A stretch of 64,000 bases of DNA from Pachyseris speciosa (lineage: Eukaryota > Cnidaria > Anthozoa > Scleractinia > Pachyseridae), in the NCBI GenBank assembly GCA_016490735.1, contig JAEMWC010000083.1:345001-409000 (forward strand). The letters run 5' to 3'. Below the pieces are notes generated by a model. The model ran no database searches, was not told the DNA's origin, and saw only the letters and a program-made list of their open reading frames with translations. Shown here one piece after another: positions 12,284-23,900 of this stretch. Position 1 is the stretch's first letter. Each line of letters begins with the position of its first letter. Both the position numbers and the translations under genes were made by a program.

Positions 12284-13429
12284 CATTTGTGGATGATACT
12301 CGACGACGAAAAAGAATTCGAGAACCGTCGGTAGTTCTAGACCCGGGCGCCGCGCGAGACGCGCGCAGCCCGGGTAACAAACAGTTTGCTCGGAAATATC
12401 TGATTCTGGTTGCCATTGTTAATCATCAGATACTTAGAACTCCAAATTAGTTTAGATAACTAATTCAGAATACACATCAGTGCTTTCACGAGTTGATTTT
12501 TTTCGTTTTCAAGTTTAAAGGTGTTTGCATTACCAATCGACAGTCGCAATCCGTGATATTATTTCGGGTCACGCGTGGGGCCACGGTGGCACTGTGTAAT
12601 ATAGACAGGGTTTGTTTTGACAACCTTGTTCATGGATGGAGAAGAACATAATGAAAGAGAAAACCGCCAATGACACAGTTCAGAAGCCAACTATATGTGA
12701 TATGTTATTCACCGGCTGGGAAGTCCGTATAGGGAAAAACTGTGCCCGAGGCCGCAGGCCGAGGGCCGTACTCAAGGCCGAGTTGAGCAAGCAAAATGGA
12801 ACGAGCAGGAAGAGCAAGCAAAATGGGACGAGGTTAGAAAATAGAACTCCAAAGAAAATAACGGATGTCCACCGAAAAACTGAGCTCAAAAGACTGCTCT
12901 GCAGTTAGTCGTTTAAAGTTAACGGCATGTCAACAGTTCAAGAAAAACAACAACTCGAAAAACAGCAAACCAGCTCAGTGTTGTCAACAAAATCAAGTGA
13001 ATACTCGCCTTTTTGAGAAATAACCAGGGCTTTTATTCCATTGCTGATGTTTTCCTTTCGCTTTGCAAAGTTTTGTAGACGTCGCGCTGTAGTAAAATAA
13101 TTTTACTTCAAGATTTCCCTCCAATTCCGGACCGGACAAGCCGGTCGGGATGGAAAAAAGCTGGACCGGCTAAGAGCGCATTATTAGCCAATCAGATTCA
13201 AGGATTAAGGATTCCGGCCCGCTGAGATGCTTCAGAAAAAATAAACTTATATCTTGCCCTAATGTAATATCCCTATTGAATGACCCAATTAACTGGTGGA
13301 GATAGAGGTAATCGGATTGCATCGTCATCTGAAGTGAAGAAAATCTTTGGTCTTTGGATTAGAAAGGATGACCTCATGTTATTAAACCATTCAGTTATAA
13401 TTGCAAAGCAGTATACATATCATTGGATA

Positions 13430-13610
13430 TGTGACTGATCATCGCAGTTTTAAACACTAGTTAAGCAGTGGTGAAAATAAAGCCTGAAAAAATTCAGGCT
13501 TGTACGGGAATGGCACCTCGGTGATAGCGATGCAGTGCACTACCAACTGAACTTACAAGCCAAGCTGAGCTGTTCATTTTGTTTGTTAGTAAAATGCCCG
13601 TGAGTTATGA
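13430..13610 (-). repeat. Degenerate tRNA-derived SINE copy
   Basis: It shares flanks with the copies at 4020 and 5870 (GATCATCGCAGTTTTAAACA; AGTGGTGAAAATAAAGCCTG). The tRNA part at 13497-13562 retains both acceptor arms but has lost most of the B box. Confidence 0.65.
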
Positions 13611-13611
13611 A

Positions 13612-13616
<5 letters not shown>

Positions 13617-13658
<42 letters not shown>

Positions 13659-13736
13659 TTCGAGGCCATGCGGTATGGACCGAGCGCCATAACCGAGAGC
13701 CAAATATTTTCCCGTCCTACCCGACCTTCCTCAGTC
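13617..13736. repeat. Palindromic repeat, about 120 bp
   Basis: The left arm CTTATTGACTGAGTGGGAGG continuing to GGACGGGAAAATATTTGG is mirrored by CCAAATATTTTCCCGTCC and CTTCCTCAGTCAATAAG. The loop is about 30 bp. It would form a strong hairpin; a MITE is the likely origin. Confidence 0.65.
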
Positions 13737-14002
13737 AATAAGTGTTTTATAATATGGCCTCTTTAGAGTCTTCATGAGCCCGCAGAAGATGATTTTTTTT
13801 TCAAGTTTTCTTTCTTTTTGTTTTACAAAACATGACAAGTTTGCACATAAAATCATATATTTGGTATGGATATGTGAATGATCATCACAATCCAGTTTTT
13901 AATCCGCAGTTCAAATATAATGATTTTCATATTTCATTACCACATATACATATTATTGTCGGAAAAATAGTTTAACACATCGATTTAGCCAACAGATTTA
14001 AC

Positions 14003-14358
14003 CTCTATGAGGTCTTAACTTGAGCCCGCGATATGGCCACGTGACATTGGCCAGCGGATACCTTGTTTTGACAGGTGTCAATTGGCTATTAGATGGATGT
14101 CCAGTATCAAAGACGTACGCTGTAAACTAGCTGGTCAGCTGGGCCAGTTGGAGTGTGGCCGCCATGTTGGATTATTGTGTTTATTATTAGGATATTATTA
14201 ATTATTGTGCGACTCCGTCGTCGTTGTCGTCGTCGTCATCGTGCGTACGCGCCCACGAGCAATACCGCTAGCCATGATTACCATGAGAAAGCAGTTGACG
14301 GGTTTCTATAGGTATGGTGCTCCGCTTGCGGCCCTTCGGGCCGCCGGAGCTCCGCTAT
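14003..14358 (+). repeat. Dispersed repeat with TTCG-capped hairpin, copy 1
   Basis: About 350 bp closely match 63455-63805 in the same orientation, including GAGGTCTTAACTTGAGCCCG, CGCCATGTTGGATTATT, CGTACGCGCCCACGAGCAAT and a 3' hairpin GCGGCCCTTCGGGCCGC. The GC-rich stem capped by TTCG would be very stable in RNA. A TCGTCGTCG run separates the halves in this copy. The family is not recognised. Confidence 0.7.
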
Positions 14359-14910
14359 TACCATCTTTTAATGTTTTACTGTCTAGAATTGACTTAATTT
14401 ACAAAATTGAATATAAAACAGCTAACTCGAAAGAGGCATTAGAGTTATTACTCCCTCAAATGGCCTAAGGTAGGTAACCTTTAAACTAAATCCTTAGTTG
14501 GATCACGAAAATGATAGGATCGCGTACAATCGAATGTCTGTATTACTTATCATAACTTATTTATATTCTGTTATATATCCACTTTTAGTGTGTTAATGTG
14601 TAAGTAATGTAAATCTTGCGTGTAGGTGATGTAATGTAAATCTTTTTAAACAATAGATCGAAATAATTGAAATACAAAAAAATTAGGGACGTGGAATACC
14701 GTATTTAAGGTTAGGATCGTCAGGCTAAAGAAAACAGCAAATTCTTATACCCTTCGGTTGCGATTCCGGATGACCCATTGCACAGCTAATGCCTTAGCCG
14801 TATCTCCTTGATACGTCATGTGTTTATCAATCGATGCTACCCTCGATGCTCACAAGCCATACTTTAACTAACTGTGAATTTTTTAATGTCTTAGGAGTGG
14901 TTGCAGCACC

Positions 14911-17900
14911 ATGATTTCGATAATCTGGGTGATAAGGATTTTTGCGTCTGTGGCTTTGTTCTTTACGTCCTTTATTCTCAAAGTGACTGCTACTAAATGT
15001 AATAGCACCAGGTCACAATCTGAAGAAAGCTGTGTTTTTGTTTGTGGAGAAGACAACGTCGTAAACCTGGCTTCACTGCAAAGCAGGTTCGTAAAGCACT
15101 TTTTTCATAACTAGTGTAAAAGAAAGTCCATTAGTAATGTTAGTAATTCGGGGGATCACTTTGAAGTTTCAATGATGACCATTGTAAGTTATAGATAGCT
15201 TATGTCTATTGCTATTAATACGGATTCAAGGTAACTTGCATTTGAGTTTTATCATACAGGTGTGAAGTGCCAGGTAAATATACACTGCACTACATATACG
15301 GCTATAACCCATGCGGGTCGTTTCGAAAAGGAGGGAAGAATTCAGTTATAAATGACTGTTACGGGGATGATGTTGCGGTAAGTTGGCGTGACTAAGGAAA
15401 CAAACGTAAGAAGTGTTCTTACCACTGTAGAGTGAAAGGGCTGTCACTAAAGTTACTGTAAACCCTCAGGGGTCCCTTTCGGAAAATTGGAATTGCTTCT
15501 GTGCGCGTTGCTTTCAAAGAAACCCCAGAAAACTATATATCACTAGAAAGCTGATAAAATGTAGAATCTGAAAATAGCTCTTTCTTTTACAATTTTTGTT
15601 TTGGTAGGCGAGCGCAAGAGTTCAAACGAAAAGCTGACCATATTTGCTCAGCCTTGCGTTACTACGGACATCCAAACAAACTGGGCTATATCATTTAGGA
15701 GATAATAGGCTAAAAAAATTGTGTGAGACTTTGTCGATATTTCGATTGGTTCCTGAGAAAATCCATTGTAAAGTTGGCCAATACAATTTGGTTCCATGCC
15801 TGTCACGCGATTGGACGCCACGGGAAAAATATCTCGAATTTTGTAAAAGCCTCGCACAGTTTGGTGCGGTAACGTATAAGGAACATTTTCGCCAGATTTC
15901 GTTTAAATCTGATACAGTGCGATCTCTATTAAACGGCCGCTTTCTAAAGTCCCGAGTTATTTTTCCCTAAAATTCTGTATAGTAGCATGCCCTCTGTGTT
16001 AGAAGCACAACTCTACACGGACTGGAATGCGCCAATACAGGGCACTTGTTGTTTTGTTACAATGACTGTTGAATGTATCTTCACTTTTCAAGCCTTTTTC
16101 AAGCCTTTTGAGATATAGAGTCAATAAATCACCGTGACGTTGACTGCCCGGCCATTTCTACCCAGTTTACATTGTACCTCTATTAAACGGCCAACCTCTA
16201 TTAAGCGGTCAAAATTAATTCGTTCGACTAGGCGTACTCTGGGAACTTAACTCGCCGCGAGATTGTGCGAGTTCATGCGAGTTTAGGCGAGTTAAGGCGT
16301 GATAAGGAAAAATTGAGCTTGCCTGTCCGTTGCGAGTTAAAGCGAGTTAGGGGAAAATGATCCACCTAATGTTGAGGTGATAAGGGTTAAAACATAATAT
16401 GCTTTAGTGTACATATAAAGATGCCTTGCAGTCTTTGTATGTCTTATATGTATAACAGTCTCCATGTTGCTCAATTACAAAAAAAATAAACGAAAAATTT
16501 CAGATGAGCTTCAAAGTTGACTGAAGCCGAATCTTAATTAAATTAAGTAATTGATTTTTCTCCTAATTGGACAAGTATGGATATGCTAATGATATGGAGT
16601 CCTCGTCCCAGTGTTCGAACGTTGGATAGCGCTATCTACCGGATAAATCACTATCCAGCGGATAATTATTGGGGAAAATAATTGCACTATCCACTGGATA
16701 GAGAGATTTATCCAGTGGATAGAATTATCCAGCCTTTTAACACCCGAGGCCTGTTCTTAGTTAATTATATAGCATTGACTCAGACACCAAACCATACCAT
16801 TTGGTGGTTCTATGATACTACTGCTAATAAAAATAATTATTATAGCTACATAAATATTTGGCAGAATAATAAATTAGTGAAAAAAGAAACTAATGTAAAC
16901 ACAGCAATCATGATTAGATAAGAAAATGTAATTGTAGTATAAACACAGGTAGGATATTTAATTTTATTATTTTTTTAATTCAATAACACCATGTTTTAAT
17001 AGACAGGTGAGCATAATAGCTATCACATGACATGTCATGAATTGTTGTCACTAACTCCAGAAGTTCTTCAAAGAACTAGTATAAAAAAAAACGGTGAAGA
17101 TGACGAATTACAACTCAGATGAGAAAATTTTTATGACACAATCAATTTTACTAAAATGAAATGAAATTTCTTTCTCCTTGAAAGTTATAAGACTTATCTT
17201 AAGTTTAGGTCTTTCATTTGATCCATTCTCTTTATTTCACTGATGGTTTCCCTTGCAATCCAGCCCAGTTGTTTGGTTTTACTGCCAGAAACAAAAACAC
17301 ATGATTGCCTTTTCGTTTCCTTGGGATAAATCCATTTTAATCTCTTGCAAATGGAGATTGATGCTTTTTCGCAAAGACAGGAGTTCCTGTATTTTAGAAA
17401 CTCCCTCCTTAAACTTGGACAATCCTGTGCGAGAGACACCTTGATTTCTACAACAGAAAGGAGGAACAAGTTAACTTGATAGTGAACTCTTTTCATATCA
17501 TTCTCAACCTAGCAAAAAATTAATGACCATATTTTCTGTTCAGGCTTACTTCTTTTTTATAAAGTGTTCACAATTGTGCAGAGAGCTATACCTCATTTAA
17601 GTTGATGAACAAGATGGGCTGAGCGAGAGGGCCCTGGGAAAGACACGAGTTAACAGTATCGTCTGGGTAATTTCAAAGATGGCGAACGAAGTTGGCTATC
17701 AATGCAAAAATTGTACCTTTAGCAATCCTTTATTCAATTAAGGGCTAAACGTAACAAGTTTTTATGAATCATGGGTTATGATTGCCAGCTTGACTACAAT
17801 GTAAGTCAAACAGGATGTCACGTTGAACCAATGTACAGATCTTCTAGTACCAGGTAACCTTATAAGAAATACGGAATGCAATCAGTATGTGGAGTATTAA

Positions 17901-20900
17901 AGGATTCTGGCTACATCGCGCACTTTCAGTTTGCATGCATCACATTTGCAAAGTAATTTAAAATTTTCCACAACAATCAAACTTAGCTTTTTTGTAAAGC
18001 GTTGGCCAGCTTAAAAGAAAAAAATTAATATTCTTTTATGATGTTTTTGTATTTCTTTGTCTCGCTTAGAAGTATAAGTAAATTTATAATTTCATTGTTT
18101 CTTCTTTTAGTTAATGCCACTTACTTTGTGGACCAAAATACTATCAATCACTGTGGGTTTCTTAAGACCCTGTGACCCCATGTCTCTGGAATTTCTGCCA
18201 TGCTTAGTTTTGTTGGGTAACTAGTAAGCCCATATCCCCTAGTACTAGGAACTAAGGGGAACCAGGAGGGGTAGCCCTCCTGGATGGAGTACAGATCAGG
18301 TGGAACCTGGGGTCCACACCCTGGAGTGGATATTTTTCCGGACCTGTCTCCAAGGGCTAAGCCTTACTGTGGGGTAAAGTGCAGCCAGGGGTTGCACTTC
18401 CCTGCCACTACTTTTATTGGAGTAAGACAGAAGTCCACGTCCCAGGACCCAACGAAGGAATGCGACCTACAGTAGTCCAGTATACAACCATAATGGAAAG
18501 ATTGAACTTATAGATACCTACAAATTACATGTAGATTAATGAGTGATCAGCTTGGTGTACATTCTGGTCATCCTAAATACGTAGCAAGCAACGCGAGTAC
18601 ATGAAAGAGCTAAGCAAAGGTTCAAGTCGAAGGAAAAAGAAAAAAGAAAAAAAAGGGGGGTGGGGTGGGAAAAATAGCAGTTGAATGAACCGAAGCCCTC
18701 AAGAACTGGCTGGGAAAGGACAATGTACGACATAAAGAGGAGCACATGTGCATGATGAGCGCGTGATAAGACGAATGGAACCTATCTTGTCTAGAAAAAC
18801 TATCATGCTAAGTTACAGTAGGCTTTGCAAAAGGAGAAGGATGCATTGTAGTCGAACAACTAGTTACTGTTCATTGTTCTTTCTTGTACTTTGGACTAGT
18901 ATCTACAGTTATTTAGTACAAAACCTTATTCAAAAGTTGAACATTGTGTGACCAGAGAACAGAGACATGATTATTGCTAGTATGACAATCTGTGTGCATT
19001 AGGGCATAATCTCAGGTTTATTGACATCAGTTTATGCTAGCATAAACTTGAACTTATGATTGGAGGAAATAGAGTTGATGCTGCAAATTTGCCTGAAAAT
19101 AGAACCAAAAACCACCGAATGGAAATTCGAATGTTGATGTGTACACAATATGCAATCCGTAATCCCGAATGAAGGCAGCGCGAAAAAGACTGCTGGCTCC
19201 CTAATTAGAAGTACCGAATTTCAACAGCTTCAGCTATTAATTGTCTGCTCCGAAAAATCTTTTCTTTTAGCGTTTCTCGCCTTCGTTTACTCATTATCTG
19301 CCAAACCTGCATTACATATTCGTCTAACCAAAAAGCACAACAATCGCATTTTGATCCCCGAAGATTTACAGTAACCGTATTTAAGGATGCGCTATAAGTC
19401 AGCATAAAAGTGCCTATAACCCAAAAATCTTTTTTCACTCAATTATATCTTTGTATGGAACTGAGAAAAATGCTGCAAAAAATTTTGAATTCGATTAAAA
19501 CCCAATTTTTTTATGAATTTTTAAAGTGGGCGCCATTTAATGCACGACCCAGCAAATGGGAGTTTGGGGCTAGTGACGTCATTCTACGAAATTGCTCGTG
19601 TCGCTTTCGTTTATACTGTATGGGATCAAGTGTTTTCATGGCTTAGTATTTTGGTGAAAGACCTTTTGTTTGACTTTAAAAAATGGGATTATCAAATCTA
19701 TTCATAATATCGTCCAGCGATGCTGGCTTTGACTCTAGCTCGGATTCCAAGGCCGCAGAAACAGATGTCGAGTACAACTTTTAGAAGTCGAGCGTTCATC
19801 AAATGCGAGCGAACACGAAACCTCACATGACGAGGAACCAGGACATGTCTCTGCCAATGAGGCGATGGCAGACGAGGAATGGCTGGCTCACAATGAAGAA
19901 GAAAGGAAAGTGCAGGAAGAACTTTAAATTTAAAAGCGACTAAAGGTGGTACACGAATATGCTGATTCCTTGTATTTTCTTCGATGTTTTTGCTCGCGTT
20001 CGACTCGCGAGTGAACACAAGCGGACCAGCGCGTCTTTCCTCCTCTGAATAAAACGAGACACAGAGAGATATTGTAGAGGAATGCACTCTTGGAAACAAG
20101 CAAAAGTTTACAAATACAAAGTGAGTGAAAGACGTGAAAGAAACGTAATCACACACTGTACTGCCGAGTACTTCGTGGGCTGCCAATGAACACGCTTTGA
20201 TTTTGACAACATCAACCCAATTTGTTCTTCTCTTGCGCCACTGCGGATCAACAGCCCCTTTAAAAGATACTGGGTGCACTGACATACCCTTAACCTTGTT
20301 TGTCCCGTTGCTAAAACCGGCATTCCGAAGCAATAACAGTTCCGAACAAGAAAACGATCAATGGCTTGGAATGACGTCACAAATTGCACTATTCCCAGAC
20401 CCTTTTCAACGATTCTACGGCTCGGTCGTTTTTTCAAAAAGGGTTATTTTCCCGCTCTTTAAAAAATCATAAAAAATCTCGGTTTTAACCAAAAGCAACA
20501 ATTTTTGCGGTGTGTTTCTCAGGTACATACAAACATTAATTTAAGCTAAAAACATTTTCTGGGGTTTAAGCATTTTGGTCAGGCAGTGCGTACATCGGTA
20601 AAACATCAGAGTTTATGGTTAATGTGATTGTTGATATGTATTAAAGCAGCGGCAGCGTGTTAAAAAAATAAACAAGGACCTCCTTACAGAGGATGAAATC
20701 AAAGGATTTTTTTACAAAGTTAGCCGCAGGACGTGGGAGGACGGTTGGTTTCGTGATTAAACATACATACATACATACATACATACATACATACATACAT
20801 ACATACATACATACTTTATTTAACAACGCAGGTTAAAAAGTTGGCAGCAAAAGCTGATGTGGACCTGCTATGTATAAATAAATTACAAAATACGCTAACT

Positions 20901-23900
20901 ATGTGATGGAACTGTAAAAGTAATTGCAATAATAATTATTCATATTAAGCCAGATATAGGTTACAAATACTATTTAACAAATAAATATCTGAAATAACTC
21001 TAAAAATATGTAAAATCGTCAGTGTTTTTAAATGTAATGGTAGAACTACAACCAAAAGATATTCTATCAATAGATTTAGAGTGTTTTTTAAGATTTGCTT
21101 TAAACAATGCAGAAGAAGGTAAACAGAAGAAGGTACAACGAACGCTTGAGAAAAAAATTACACCGAAAAAAGCGAGTTCACGGAATCCACCTGGACTGTG
21201 CTGAGATGTTAGAACGAAGCTTAAAGAAAAGACAGGAAAACCCTTTTTGAAAACACTGTATACAATTAAGGATTCCAATTTAGTTAACGAACATGTCCTG
21301 TTCTCGCGGTTATAGTCACCCTTTGCTAGGGTCCTTGAGGATAGGCATATTATGCAAATATCAAAGTCTGTTCGATATCTGATGAAGGCCGCTGAACGTG
21401 GTTTACTGCCTTCTTATTCTTTTCAGATCTGCATGTGGAGTGACAATAAGGTAACCTTTCAAAACATAGGCAAGAAGAGCTCAGCAAGATGCACTTTTGA
21501 TAAAGTTACCAGAGAACGACGCCTAGAATATAACAACTCAGAGTACGTGCTCTCGTTCTTTTTTGTTTGTATGTTTGTTTGTTTTTTTACGCAATCTTTA
21601 ATGATTTACAGGTCATGATTAATGTGAAATGCTGAGCTGAGGGTAAACATTTAAATAGACTTGAGATAATATAACTACTTGATAGGACCTACAGAGTGTC
21701 CCCTACTCGTAAATTGATAAGATACATAGGTTAAATAGCGGAACCTGTCGTCTTTGTGGACGATGGCATTATGTTATCAGTTCTGCAAGGGTCCATAATG
21801 GAGGATTCCTCGATTTCCAAATATGAGTGAACCAAAATCCGATAAAGATGTAACGTACATAGTATAAAAATGAGGATGATACGGCAACAACTACAAGTTC
21901 TCCCCAAAAGTTGCGAAAAACTGAATTTTGGTAGAACAGGTGCAAAAAAAACCCTGTTGCCATGGCCAATATCATGCCGGGCGTGAACAATGTCAAACCA
22001 AGTTTTTACCAGACGACTCCTTTAGGAATTGTTGGAGATTTATTCAATGAAAATTTACGCAAAGAATTATTCTTTGTTTGTGCCTCTCTCCAGGCTAAAT
22101 AGTGGTTAACATCTACACATGCTGTTAGCCTCGTTTTGGTACCTCGCTTGCTTTCACCCGCGTTCTACTTGACTATTTGAAGAAAATTTTCCCCTGATAC
22201 AAGAGGTGAAAAGTCTCTTACATGTTTTAAACTGTTGAATATTACAATACTTCAGATGAAATTTTTAATTATCGACACAATGATGTCACTTTCCTGGACT
22301 ACGAACATCCAGTCATGCATTTGAATCCTAAGACGGTATTGCGTATCGTGGCATATATCCAGTTATGCAGTTCAATTCGAAGACGGAATTGAGAAAACAA
22401 AGGTATTGTTTAATATCGTTAGATCTGGGTCCAACAGTATTGTTTTGTTACTTTTTGTATGTGTTTGAAAAAGCCAAGGAGAAATGGGCTACCTCAAAAC
22501 AAATGTATTGGGTCTCAATATACCGATATCCGCATTTTGTGCAAATATCAGAAAATGTGTAATGTAAGAGGTACGTTCGTACCTATGGTTTTATATTTAT
22601 CTTTGGGATATCACTTTACTCACTTGTATAATAAGCCAGAGTAAAGACGCTTCGTTTAAAGGGATATATTTTCAATATTTTAACCGTGCCAACCATGGAA
22701 GCCAGTTCAACTAAGAACGGCCCGTAAACGTCCGCTTATAAGCACTGGGCTTATACAATTTCTTAAGGGGTTTTAAGAGGGCCTATAAACGGAGGAGGTT
22801 TATATCCGAGGGGGCTTATAACTGGATTAAAAAGAAGGTTTCGAAACGAGTTACAGTAGTGTTGATGGAAATACGTTTTTCATATACTGGTTTCAAATTA
22901 AGCTTTAAATCAACTTCATTTCGATACAAAACACTTAACAGTTACTAGAAGGGGGCTTATATCCGGGGCTTATATCTGGGGACTTGTTTGTTTACAGGTA
23001 GATGGGCCTATAACGGGAAGTTTACGGTATTTTTTAATTGGGGGTGAAACGAACTCGGTGATCCATCAATTATCATTATTTTTTGCCATTTTTGACCTAA
23101 GTTATTCATTATCTAACTACAGCAAAAATTTAAAAAAATAGATCAACGTTAGAAGATTTTCACTGACTGGCTGCAAGTCGTGCAATGGAGCGATCAAGTA
23201 AAACGCACTGCGCAGGACCCGAGAGGCGCTGCCACGTTTCTTAAGCAGGGCACACATCTCTTTCCCAAAATCTCTGCAAAATAATATTTAAGTCGCCTTT
23301 TAACCTGAAAAGTAGCACTCGTCTTCAATTAAACATCGATGACCGGCAAGTTAGCCAAAAAGAACAAGAGAGGAGAGCGTGGCTCCATTGAAACTGAAGA
23401 ACTGTCTTCCTCAAAACGATTAAACATGGCGGACGCCGAATTACAGCTTGACGATGCATCAAGTTCTAACTCTGCCGCTGCTATCACAGACGAACACGAG
23501 CCAACACGAGCCGATCTAAAAGAAGTTCTCATCGACATTCAGATCAATGTCAACAATATCTTAAGAGACAATATTAACATTCGAGAAGAAGTTGTGGCTC
23601 TACGAACAACGATACAACAACAGCAGGAAGAACTAACCAAGCTTAAACCGTTGATCTTGACTTTACAGCAAGAACTAGAGGATGCAAGAAGGAAAACTGA
23701 CGAACAAGAAGAAATATCGCAACTGTACGATCTCCAAGACAGTTTAGAACAATACACTCGTAAGAACTCGCTAGAAATACACGGCATCCCAGAAAATGTG
23801 TACTCTTCCACCGAGGAGGCTGTCCTAGAAGTTGCTAAAGCTCTTAACGTCGAGGTAAGACCCGATGACATCGAAATTTCGCATCATCTTAAGGGGGGAG

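Larger units (their letters stand above)
10728..12313. repeat. Duplicated block, copy A (downstream of receptor gene 1)
   Basis: It shares ordered similarity with 36921-38894. Examples are CAAGAGGCTACAAT near the start, AGCTTGTGTTGGAGTCTATT, GAGAAAGGAAACGCTTATC, GTTGAACTTGCAAACATTCG and GCGCAGAAACGCCGGAAGTG near the end. Copy A contains a foldback insertion at 11301-11527 and an internal duplication (about 11769-11910 repeated at 12108-12240). No reading frame is convincing. Both copies lie 2-3 kb after the last exon of one receptor gene and before the first exon of the next, so the block may belong to the tandemly duplicated unit. A dispersed transposable element is the alternative. Confidence 0.6.

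Noticed and set aside
12636..12908. A 90-codon open frame on the + strand.
   Set aside because: It has low-complexity composition, no family resemblance and no splice context; probably chance.
20761..20813. ACAT-rich arrays considered as a CRISPR-like repeat array.
   Set aside because: It is an uninterrupted tetranucleotide microsatellite without spacers, in a eukaryotic context.
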